Positions 1 to 9,851 of a stretch of DNA of 64,000 nt are shown piece after piece. Location: assembly GCA_003116875.1 (NCBI GenBank), contig BCKT01000010.1, forward strand, positions 744,001-808,000. Direction: 5' to 3'. The translations under genes were made by a program, and so were the position numbers. The notes below the pieces were generated by a model. That model had not been told where the DNA came from. It made no database searches and saw only the letters and a program-made list of their open reading frames with translations. Origin of the DNA: Takashimella koratensis. Taxonomy: Eukaryota > Basidiomycota > Tremellomycetes > Trichosporonales > Tetragoniomycetaceae. The stretch's first letter is position 1; every line of letters begins with the position of its first letter.

Positions 1-500
1 TCCCGCCATTTGCACCTGCTCCACTCGCAGTTGCCGACCCCTCCGCCTCCCCTCCCGGTCCGTTGCCCGACTTGGGCTCACTCGGCCCAGCCGACGCCGA
101 TGGTGCGGGGTCGTCGAGAAACAAATAGGCAGTATCGTCCCTCGCACCCTGAGGAGCAGAGACCTCCCTCATCGGGCTGTTGTATATTGGGTTCGAGTAG
201 ATCACCGTCGTCAGTGAGCGCTGGTAAGGGGTGGAAGAGGATGGGTCGGGGTTGGGAAAGGTCGCTTTGAATGTTCGGAGCTGGATCGTCGTGCGGTACA
301 AGAAGTTGAACTAGCGGAGAAGAGGAGTCAGCAGCGCCTCAAGATAGGAGCGAGAGATGCAAGAGTGTCATGATACGGGCTGCAGCGACGGGCTTAAGCT
401 GTCACTGAACCTCACTTACATCGTAGTGTTCGAGAAGGCGGGAGAAGATGAGATCGCTAATGGCGGCCTTCGGAGGAGGCGCCGTCGCGGTCCACTGCAT
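1..500 (-). CDS. Unidentified protein, N-terminal part (runs off the left edge)
   Basis: Two exons are visible on the minus strand. Exon 1 (500-420) starts with ATG and encodes 27 residues beginning MQWTATAPPPKAAISD. An intron (419-311; GTAAGT donor, TAG acceptor) is removed in phase 0. Exon 2 stays open from 310 to the window edge. The fragment is about 130 residues: a compact N-terminus with a YRTT..LRTFKATF stretch, then a Pro/Gly/Ser/Ala-rich low-complexity tail. I do not recognise the family and give no function. The gene diverges from APC11, with 408 bp between the two starts. The exon pair and clean splice phase make it a real gene; its C-terminus is missing. Confidence 0.6.
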
Positions 501-678
501 AAGCCTGGGCGATGTAAGCGGCTATTCCCAATAGCTCCCTACATCTCGCTGCGGATCCCACTGGTTATATCTTGACTTACACGGTGTAGCCCATGTCTGC
601 TGGTGTCACTTGCCAAGTTGTAGATGTTGTTGTGGAGAGTAGGTTTCGGTCATTAAGATTCGGCTTCATGGCGAGTTG

Positions 679-690
679 GATCACGTGATC
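679..690. promoter_or_regulatory. Palindromic E-box in a divergent promoter
   Basis: The sequence GATCACGTGATC is a perfect 12-bp palindrome centred on CACGTG. It lies in the 408-bp gap (501-908) between the left-edge gene (-) and APC11 (+). TCACGTGA-type sites are bound by fungal bHLH proteins such as Cbf1; use here is inference. Apart from AT-poor promoter-like sequence I see nothing else in the gap. Confidence 0.4.
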
Positions 691-908
691 TCTATCGTCC
701 ATTGAAAAATCCAGTCGGACGCGTTGAGTTTGCAGCTCGACAACTACCTCAATCCAGCCGTCAACAGACGACAGAGCAAAGACGAGCGATATCTTGCCCT
801 CGAATCGACTAGTCCGCTCACGACAGACCTTTACTCTTCCCCCGTACTGCGTGGTCCTCCTCGCAGGATCTGGTTCTTCAACAGCGTCATCCTCCGCCTG
901 CCTTTACG

Positions 909-1584
909 ATGAAAGTCACGATCAAGTCTTATCAACCCGTCGCGATCTGGAAATGGGACACCTCGCAAGAACCTCACAAACTGTATCACTATGCTCGAGG
1001 TGATGGGTCCGCTGGAGATGATGCGGCGGGTTACGACGAAGATGATGATGAGGACGAGGAAGTGTGTGGGATCTGTCGGTTGGCGTTTGAGAGTTGTTGT
1101 CCCGAGTGCAAGATCCCCGGAGACGATTGTCCCCTGAGTGAGTGGACCTCACGCAAGCTCGTCTAGCATTGTATTCAATGAGCTGACGATGAGCTGTAGT
1201 CTGGGGAGAGTGCACACACGTCTTTCATATGCACTGCCTACTGAAATGGATCGCGACCGAGTCGTCCAACCAACAATGTCCTCTCGACCGACGGCCATGG
1301 GGTGAGGTCTCTTTCCTTCTCCCTCTCCTCTTCATACCTCTTGTCATTTCCTAGCGCTAACGTGAATCTGGTCACTGGCAGTCACCGCGGACCGGAAACC
1401 GGACAAGCTACCAACGACCGCGTCTGGTGCGCCCGTCGCGACGATCGCCTCGGGGCCCCTGCAGATCAATGGGCGAGTGGACATGAACGAGGATTCACAA
1501 GACGGAGACGATTCGAGCGAGATGGGAGCTCAAGGAAATATGAGCAACAGCATGGAGGTAGACGCGAGGGAACTGCCAAGGTAG
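909..1584 (+). CDS. APC11: Anaphase-promoting complex subunit 11 (RING-H2)
   Basis: Three exons: 909-1137, 1200-1301 and 1382-1584. Introns of 62 and 80 nt are removed in phase 1. The product is the catalytic RING subunit of the APC/C, which with Apc2 recruits the E2 to ubiquitinate mitotic cyclins and securin. The N-terminus has the Apc11 signature [11 protein letters not shown]. The RING-H2 follows: [18 protein letters not shown], then [16 protein letters not shown] and CPLDRRPW, which supplies the full ligand set. Two features depart from the usual 84-110 aa: an acidic insert (DEDDDEDEE) just before the first zinc ligands, and a roughly 65-residue polar tail after the RING. The first intron falls exactly inside the conserved DDCPL-WGEC segment, which confirms the splice. 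Confidence 0.95.
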
Positions 1585-2081
1585 CATTATCGAGGTCAAG
1601 GTAGACGCGGTATCGAGGTTGCCAGGTGGCGGCGTGGGTTGAAGGTGAAACGTTACGAAACATTACATCATGACATTGGGAGTAGCTTGTTGTATGCATA
1701 TAACGACTTGACAGGATTGAATGGACGAGCAGGCTGTGTCCATGCATGGAAACGGATACGGATACGGTGCTAGGTGGACGTCCAAGGATGTGACTCTGCT
1801 GCGTTGCCACCCTAGAGCAAACGCAGCACCGCCCTGGTTCTTGGCTCTGTTTTGACCGGCTTCACCCTGACCGACGTCGTGTCCATCCATCTCTGGCCCG
1901 TTCCATTCATCTCAAGACCGCCCATCCCACATCCACCACAGCACCACCTCCCTTGTGTATCCACCGGATCTCCCGACCTCGCCCACACACCACACCCTGC
2001 ATTCACCTCATCGCGAATCGCATTGCATAACCACAACCTCCTCGCTTGCAAAAAGTACCGGGTCGTCTGCCGGATCACGAG
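1585..2081. other. Intergenic, APC11 to AKR1
   Basis: About 500 bp hold the APC11 3' end and the AKR1 promoter and leader. The sequence just upstream of the AKR1 start is C-rich (many CCAC/CCTC runs), as in many leaders of this genome. Short antisense frames here have no splice-supported extension, and I see no gene. Confidence 0.4.
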
Positions 2082-5000
2082 ATGACCAACTCGGCCTCGA
2101 GTAGCAACGGTGTCCAGTCGCCGCCAAATGGTACGAGCAGTGACGATGTGAAGAGTGACCCGTTGAGTACCGAGGTGCCCCGGCCGAGTGAAGAAGTTGG
2201 TCTTGAGACTATCATCGAACATGGACCACCTGCAGTGAGCTCTCCACTTCTATACCCACCTCCCTTGTCCCTCCTACCTCATTCCGTCTCGCGCTCGCTG
2301 ACAGCACGTATCAGCTTGGGATCCACGCCCTCTCACAACGCGGCGACACAGCAGGAATCCAAGAACTGCAAAAGACCGATCCGGACTTTGACGTCAACGC
2401 TCGTGACTCGCAGGATGTAACACCTTTGCATTGGGCAGCTATCAACGCGCACATTGCGACGTGTCGATGGTTGATTGACAATGGAGCCGATGTGGACGCG
2501 ATTGGAGGAGAGCTCAAGGCGACTCCGGTTCAGTGGGCTGCTAGGTACGTACACCCTATAACTCTTCGCTGACCCGTGTAGAAATGGTCATCTCTACGTG
2601 ATGCACCTTTTGCTGTGTCGAGGAGCCGATCCCAACATCTCCGACTCACAAGGCTTCAACACACTTCACTTAACCACTCACTCCAGTGCGGTCATGCCTC
2701 TTCTCTATATGGTGAGACCAGCCGTTGTGCTCTTGCTAACGAGCAGATGCACCAGCCAGTTGCGGTTGACGAGAAGGACGACGACGGTCACACCTCGCTC
2801 ATGTGGGCAGCTTACCAAGGTACGTCTGACCTCCCTTACCTATCGCCCAAATGCTGACATACAAAAGGCGATGCGATCTCGGTCGACTTGTTGATCCGAC
2901 ACGGCGCGTCTGTCCACGCTCGAGATAACACAGGGCTCACACCTCTGCACTGGGCCGTCGTCAAGGGTAGCTCAATGTGTATCCAGCATCTCTTAACAGC
3001 GGGGGCCGATTTCGAGGCCAAAGACGAGCAAGGGAAGACGCCCCGGGATATGGCAGAAGAGCTCAAATCGATTGTCCCGCTCAACAAAGGGCTCGAGGAG
3101 GCTAACATGGATTCTAATGGTAACCCTATCCGCGGTTTCCTGTCTGAAGTGAGTCAACCCAAGTGTCCAGAAATGCAACATGTGCCGAACCTGATGATTG
3201 CAGAGTCATACAACCGCTGCGGTGTTCGCCATTCCGACTGTAGTCTTGTTCGTCATGTTCCAAACCCTCCACATGCTTCCAGGCTACGTCGGTGTGCCTC
3301 TCGTCGTCGCCGAGTTCTTCGCCACGCAATATGTAAGTAACTTTGGTTTCTCCGTTGTAAGCTTCGGCCAATGCTGACACGGTGTAGTTCGTCATCAAAG
3401 TACTCCTCGCACATAAACCATTTGGCGAACGCGTCTCCTCGTCGCCATATTTCTGCTCCATCATCATTGCCAGCTTAATATGGGTGTTCTACTGCTTTGC
3501 TACCAAGCTCGTCACAGGTAGGTGATTGATCTCGGCTGGACGACAGCCGCTGACGCGATCACAGGTGTTGGAGGGTATCCGTTCACTACCATGGCGTTCG
3601 GGGTCTGTATTCTGTGCTGCTCAGCGTCCTTCTTCCTTGCTATTCGGACAGATCCAGGATTCGTCCCGAAGGCCGTGAGCGACTCGGAAGTCAAGGGGGT
3701 AAGTAGTTCTACATCAACACAAAGCTCGTGATTCCCGCTCACATCCGTCCAGGCTGTGGAGGATCTGGTCGATGCTGGCCGACTGAACGGGACCAACTTC
3801 TGCATCGTGTGCATGGTGAGTCACATCCCATTTAAGGATTACGGATGGAAGCAGCTGACAGTTTCCTTGCAGAACCGAAAACCTCTCCGTTCCAAGCACT
3901 GCCGAACCTGCAACCGATGCGTCGCTCGATTTGACCAGTGAGTATAACTGAGGTGGATTGTCTGACTCTCTATTAGTCACTGCCCATGGATTTGGAACTG
4001 CGGTGAGTGACTCTCTTGTGCCTTGCGCAAAGCCATTGCTAATCATGCTCAGTGGGATCCAAGAACCATCGCTTCTTTGTCCTCTTTGTCATCTTCCTCA
4101 TCGCAGGTATCTGCCTCTTTGACCATCTCACTGTCGAGTGTACGTAACTCTGCAAACCTCGAGACAACCACTCACCACCTCGCAGACTTTATCCAGAACG
4201 CCCCAGCGTACGAGCCCCCGCCCGTGCCGGCATTATCCTTCTGCTCCATCTCGTCATCAATGTGTAGCGCGACCGAATACGACACGTTCCTCCTCTCTGT
4301 GGCTGCGTGGGCGACCCTTCAATTGACATGGACAAGCATCCTCATCATCTCCCAGCTTTGGCAGATCGCTCGACAGATGACGACGCTCGAGGTCTCTAAT
4401 CTTGGTCGGTACGGGTACATGGGCGGGCGCGGGGGCCAGTCTCTCCGCGATCAGGCGGGCGCGATGCGCCAAGCTGCCGTGGTAGGCGCTGGCGTGGGTC
4501 CGTCGGGATCCGTCGAGAACGCAGAGGGTGAGGACGGGCGAAGTATGTCGGCGAATGCGGAAGGGAACGTCGTGGGCCATGTGCATGGACCCAACTGTAA
4601 ACATGGACATGGCCATGCCCATGGAAGGCACTCGCATGGTTTCCTGGGGCTCGGCAGGTTCTGTGGGGCGTTGCTCAAGGCGATCAGTGGGCCATTGTTC
4701 CAGATCCTAGGATTGGACAGGTTTACAAAGGGTAGAGCGATGAGTGGCCTCGCGCGTGCCGGGCGGGATCATAACCCGTTCGATCTGGGCGTGGTGAAGG
4801 TAAGCTCGAGGTTCTGGATTAACACTTGTGATGGTTTCAACTTGAGACGAGGCTGACGCTGTTGAACAGAACTGCACAGACTTTTGGCTCGCCGACGATG
4901 TGGACTACCGCGAGGTATTCGAGATCCCACCAGAAGGTGAGTTGACCTTCAAGATTCAGATTCAATTCTCGATAGAGCCATGTTGTCAAATTGGTAGGAC

Positions 5001-5112
5001 ATTGCTGACGATCGCAGGATGGAAAGAGTACCGACGCAAACTCGCTGTGGTTGGTCGTGCGACACGGAACGGCAAAGCGGGGTACGCACCCGTCAGCTCC
5101 GAAGAGGTGTGA
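2082..5112 (+). CDS. AKR1: Ankyrin-repeat DHHC palmitoyltransferase Akr1
   Basis: This intron-rich gene encodes a Golgi-type S-acyltransferase. Exon 1 is 2082-2234; later exons join cleanly by frame. In order, the protein has a Ser-rich cytosolic N-terminus, about five ankyrin repeats ([42 protein letters not shown]), two membrane segments (from about 3210 and 3395), another pair near 3545-3650, then the Cys-rich domain [15 protein letters not shown] with the catalytic [10 protein letters not shown] (split by an intron near 3940). Further membrane helices and a TTLEVSN motif (TTxE) follow, with a C-terminal tail ending in PVSSEEV. The family palmitoylates Yck kinases and other peripheral proteins. 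An unusual His/Cys-rich stretch (4577-4640) lies in the tail after TTxE. Yeast Akr1 has DHYC; here it is canonical DHHC. Confidence 0.92.
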
Positions 5113-5291
5113 CCGGTGTGATATGACCGATGCGAGAGGTGTAGCTTGGTGTAAGCAGGTACGACCTCGTGAAGCCAAGGCAAGTTAACGATGCTCGACG
5201 TGAAAGCAGTATGATCATGATCGTGCTATGTAACATGCAACATTAGCCTATGGAATACATGATGGACAGTGTGGTCGGGGGAGGTAGGGTG

Positions 5292-6632
5292 TTAGGAGCT
5301 ATCACTGAGTACGCCGGAAAGGTTGTCGTTCATGTCGTCGTTGCTGTCGTTTCCCTCTTCGTCATCTTCGTCCTCATTGTCGTCCCCTTCGCTCCCAACT
5401 TCATCATCATCTGCTCTACCACCTTCCAAACTGTCCATCTCGTCCTCGTCCAACCCTGGTCCTCGGTACCCATCTTCTCCTTCATCAATCAACTCCGCCT
5501 CCTCCATTCGGTCTGGATGAAAGAACCCAACTTGTTCGAGCTGGGCCTTGACGTGTTCCTCTACCAACACGCCTACGTTGACGACGAACCATAGTTCCAG
5601 ACCATGTCAGCTTCTGGGGAAGACCGACGATGAGCATCGACTCACCCAGAGCTAGAAGTACGCTCAAGTCGAGAGCTTTCCGCATATCGCGCCGTTTATA
5701 CTTGAATCCCTTCCCTCGAGGTTTGGGCTCTCTTGACAACCGCTCATAACGATCTCCTTCCACATAGCCCCTCCCATTCTTCTCCTTCTCCTTGCTCTTC
5801 CCCTTACTGGTCCGCTTCCTTTCGCTCTCAGCTGCTCGCTCAGCCTCTTCGGCCTCTGATTCCTGCTCGCGCCGTATCTCGCTCCGCTTCTTGCTCTCGT
5901 AATGAGAAGTTGTCGCGCGGTCAGGCATAGGGGGGTGAAGGAGGTCCCGGGAGGTGTAGAATTCTGCGGCGTAGCGGCGGATGGCAAGCAAGAGGCCCTG
6001 GGAAATGTTAGCGAATAGGAGGATTGGGTGGGTCGGGTTTGGGGGTTGGTTCATTGACTCACGTCGTCGGGGAGCTGGTCTCTATATCGGGCTTGCGATG
6101 GCGTCAGCACCGTGATAAAGCCGAGCTGAGTGAAGAGCACAAACTCACCATAGTCCTCGGATAGGTATGGTCGGTCCTTGTTCAATTCGATCTGGACATT
6201 TGCGCGCCTAGACTCCCATCCCTTCTTTGTCCGTTCTACGCACACTTTCTTCCACCGTTTCAACCTCAGTTGCCCTTCGGTCAAAGCTCCCACAACTTCC
6301 TCGTCTCCCTCATCTTCCAAGTCCTCCTCTTCGTCCTCGGCTCCAGCCTCATACTCGTACTCTGATCCGGTATCGCCGCTACCTGAACTTGACTCTCCGC
6401 CTCCACGTCTATCCTGGTCGTTGGAGCCGCTTTCAGACCGATCTCGACGCCGTTTCGACCCAAGCACCGGTTTGTGCTCGAGTTCGTCAGAGGTGACCCG
6501 ATCGCGAGATCGAGATGAAGTCGCGCGAGAGGGATCGGTAGATTCGGTAGGGAGGCCCTGGTTTCGGACTACGAGGCGCCGAGGTCGCGCTGCACGGTGT
6601 CGGCTAGACGAAGGGCCGGCTTCGTCGCTCAT
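5292..6632 (-). CDS. Acidic/basic nuclear protein, probable Rrn9-like Pol I factor
   Basis: Four exons: 6632-6149, 6091-6063, 5997-5646 and 5572-5292, all in phase, giving about 382 residues. The start is the first in-frame ATG (MSDEAGPSSS). The N-terminus is basic and Ser-rich, with an acidic block (DEEEDLEDEGDEE). A conserved-looking core follows, DYARYRDQLPDDGLLLAI, then RRYAAEFYTSRDLL. After a highly charged KSKEKEK region comes the helix KALDLSVLLALGGVLVEEHV; the C-terminus is a long Asp/Glu tail. The LPDD..LLxAI..YAxxFY pattern resembles fungal Rrn9-domain proteins (RNA polymerase I upstream activation), but that match is from memory and tentative. It is divergent from RMT2 over 217 bp. 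The small exon 6063-6091 depends on an acceptor 11 nt after the branch point. Confidence 0.7.
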
Positions 6633-6849
6633 TACTGGCACCTGATAATCCAGCGTTTGTCTACAGCGCAACGCCTGAGTTGATGGAGGATGAGGTGATG
6701 TAAAAATCTTGTCAATCGGAACAGTCAGTTGAAGATTGTCAACATTTGCCCCTCCTTTCAGGCACGCTTCCTCAGGTCCTGACTGACCATGCGACAAATT
6801 TCAATTTCCAGCTCTGCGCAAACCCATCCACAACCCACCTACACCCAGA
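6633..6849. promoter_or_regulatory. Short divergent promoter, Rrn9-like / RMT2
   Basis: Only 217 bp separate the two divergent ATGs, so both genes must share one control region. It contains an AT-rich patch (acaaatttcaatttcc, about 6793-6808) in otherwise mixed sequence. There is no clear TATA box. Shared regulation is inference from the spacing. Confidence 0.5.
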
Positions 6850-8640
6850 ATGAACTTCTCCCAGCTATCCGCCGAGACCTCTCTGTCCTCTGCGACCCTG
6901 TCTACCTCCCTCTTGACCCTGGCTCATCGCCTGCTGCTCGCTGCGCAGACCTCCCCGGCGTCTGAGATCCAGCTGCTCATCGACCAAGGCGCGCCCACGT
7001 GGTTCCAAGACGACGAGCTGGGTTGGTCATGTCTCCATTACGCGGCGGAACGGCGCGAACCCAATCTCCTCCGCCTGCTGCTCAAGGGAGGCGCGGTGTG
7101 GAATGCCGTTGATATCTGGGGGAGGACGGCAGGGGAGGTGTGTTTGAGTCTGGGTGATAAAGAGGGTTGGGAGGTGATTCGGAATGAAGGTGTTCGATCG
7201 GGTGAGTTACGACTGAGGTCAGAGGGATGGGATATGAGAGGAGAGGGTCCGGTAGCGGTGGTGCAGAAGGACAGGAGAGGGATGACGACTGATCTGTCCA
7301 GAGATGCTGCATCACGCGCTCGGAGGTGCCGACGCAGAAGAGACAGAAGGCAACCTCAAGCTCCGCGCCGAAGACACCACCTCGGCCGGAGACAACCTGA
7401 CGTTTCTCAAAAGCACGCTTCGGTGGGAGACTGGCGAGGATGGCAAGGAGCGGGTGCTTGACGAGGATGGTAACGGGTGAGTCGGGAGGTCTGTTTCCTG
7501 CGTTTGACAGATCTTGCGAGTGTTTGGCGTGGAGTGTGTTGGGCAAAGACCAGCTGAGCTGACCTTGCACGCCCTTTGCGTTGGTCTTGCCTGTTGTAGC
7601 GTGATGATGGGCTGGGAAGAGCCGTTGAGTGAGTATCGTTGTGCTACCTGAATCACTATACGCAACGGCTCGTCCTGCTGACGGTGTGTCTAGTGCGGGA
7701 ACACGTCCAATTGATGACTTCCGAACACCCACACGCCTCCTCTAGCTCCCGGGGCATGTGCATCCTCAACGTCGGCTACGGTCTGGGCATTGTACGTCTT
7801 ACTTTCGGGCTCTCCCAATCCCTTCTCTTACAGCTGTACTGATCCGTCTCTATACCAGGTAGACCGCCTCTTCCAGATCCCTCTGTCTGACGCTCACCGC
7901 GCCCCCTCGGCCCACTTCATCGTCGAGGCCCACCCCCAGGTCCTCGCGCACATGAAAGACACGGGCGTCGACAAAATCCCGGGAGTCACAATCCTTGAAG
8001 GCCGGTGGCAGGATTGGTTGTTGGACCAGGAGAAGATGTCGGGTTTGCTTGAGAAGACACCTGATGGACTTGGGTTTGATGCGATCTTTGTAGACACGTT
8101 TGCCGAGGGTTATGAAGGTCAGTACGATCTGATCGAGTGGGACGGAGGTCGCATTCGAACTGTGGTGCTGGGGCCTAATGACCGCGTTGTCCTGGACACA
8201 TACTTTCCTCTTCGTGGTGTGGAGCTACGCTGATACCGCCCCTTGCCGGTAACACAGACTTGAAAGCCCTGTTCCAGGTCCTCCCCGACATCCTCGAAGC
8301 CGAGCACGGCGTCTTCTCCTTCTGGAACGGTCTTGGTGCGACGAGTAAGTTTGTGCCCGTGACCCTTCCCACCTGGTCTGCGGAATGAAACCCAAATCTT
8401 GCCGCAGTCTGATGATCATCCTAACACATACCCTCGCTGACACCAATTGCAGACGCCACGATCTACGCCGTCTCCTCCCACCTGGCCGAACTTCACCTCG
8501 AGGATGTCGGCCTCGGTGTTGAGTGGCATGATGTCGCTATCCCCGAGAGTCTTCGAGAAGAGGTCTGGCGCGGAGTTCGCAGGCGGTACTGGGACCTCCC
8601 TAGCTACCGGCTCCCGATCGGGCGGATGCAGTTGTGCTAG
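6850..8640 (+). CDS. RMT2: Type IV protein arginine N-methyltransferase Rmt2
   Basis: The gene has at least seven exons; the first five are 6850-7201, 7302-7476, 7600-7628, 7694-7791 and 7859-8117, and the rest run to the stop at 8638-8640. Exon 5 uses a GTCAGT donor. Rmt2 delta-N-methylates arginine in ribosomal protein Rpl12. An N-terminal ankyrin-like section ([20 protein letters not shown], then [10 protein letters not shown]) precedes the methyltransferase fold. The fold has the SAM motif [11 protein letters not shown] (split by an intron), the post-I acidic loop [15 protein letters not shown], and [14 protein letters not shown]. The C-terminus ends [15 protein letters not shown]. Length (about 400 aa) and domain order match the fungal family. 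Confidence 0.93.
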
Positions 8641-9851
8641 GTAGTTGTGCATTAGACCAACGCTATAGTCATGCCATGCAGGGAGATCAGAAGTGGAGCG
8701 CTTGTTGCGAAGAGGAGAGAGAGGGAGACGGTGCTTGGCTGTCGTCAGTACAGGCAGGGTCCGGAGCAAGCATGTGAGAGTAAAGCCGTAGTGCGAATCC
8801 ATCACGTTGGGTAGTACCCGTCGTGAACCGAGAGCCGTGTGGTGGTTTATGTCGAAACGAAACGTAGCGATGTCGCTTCGAGCCGTCACTAACCCCGCTC
8901 AACCCACCCACCCGCCTACATGCACATGTAGGGTTTCAATAGTTTCGGTTTACCCCGCTCTTCCGCTCAGCTGGTCCGATGCGCGGTTGGCTCGGCCCGA
9001 AGAGTCGGTCACCTCCGTTACATTTTTTTCGACTGTGGGCGTTTTTCACCCTTGGTTTGGGCATTTGGACACCGGATGCGCCGCGGGCCAGGCCACCCCT
9101 CCCTCCCCTTAGGCGACCGACGCGAGGGTAAGGCCAACAAATAGGACGGGGGGCAAGCCCCCCCGGCGCGGAGCTGAGGCGGGGGCTCCAAGGGCGCACA
9201 CCCAACACCTAACGCGCTCGCTCTGGGATGCACGTTGAGGGCGTACGTACCGGTTAAACGGTTTACCTTTGGCCCCTGTCCATCGTTTCTCCGCGAAAAG
9301 ATTTTAAGCTGACCCTCTGCTGGTTTGGGTACTTGTGACTTGATGTCGGATTCGGAGAAGGACGAGTTTTTTTTTTTCTTACCCTTGTTTCTGTGTTGGA
9401 GCACTGCGATTCCCCTTCTTGGCGCGCCAACAGAGAGCTGTGAGCGCGAGGGTGCGGTGAGTCTGCTGTATATAGGTCAAGAGGACAATTGTCGGACCGA
9501 GTCGTTACACCCCCTTGACCTGTTTGTTACACACCTCGACGAACGGCCACCGTCCCTGTCTGTCGATCCGCCTAACCCCCGCCCACTGACCGACACACCT
9601 ACCCACCCGCCCTTCCCCCATCAACTATCAGTCGCCTGTACACCTATTCACTGCTTGTCCGACTGTGCCCCACCTCTCGCATCGTCCCAGCTCCCCGCCC
9701 ACACCAAACCTGACCTGACATCGTGGCTCGGCCAAACCCGACTGTGAAGAACCCGACACAGCCGATCCCCCGGCCGTGTGATGCCCCAGGCCCCTCTTGG
9801 CCTCCCTACCCCACTCAATCCCTTCGTCACCTCTTCCCACCACCGCCCCTC
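8641..9851. other. Intergenic / MFS promoter and leader
   Basis: About 1.2 kb hold the RMT2 3' end and the upstream region of the transporter gene. It contains a T run (about 9367-9378) and the perfect inverted repeat GGGGGGC-AA-GCCCCCC at 9148-9163. The last 250 bp are pyrimidine-rich, like other leaders here. A frame-compatible upstream GTG exists at 9723, but the first ATG in frame is at 9852. I see no further gene. Confidence 0.4.

Noticed and set aside
9723..9851. 43-codon upstream extension of the first MFS protein
   Set aside because: The first codon is GTG, not ATG. The first in-frame ATG is 9852, so the extension is leader.
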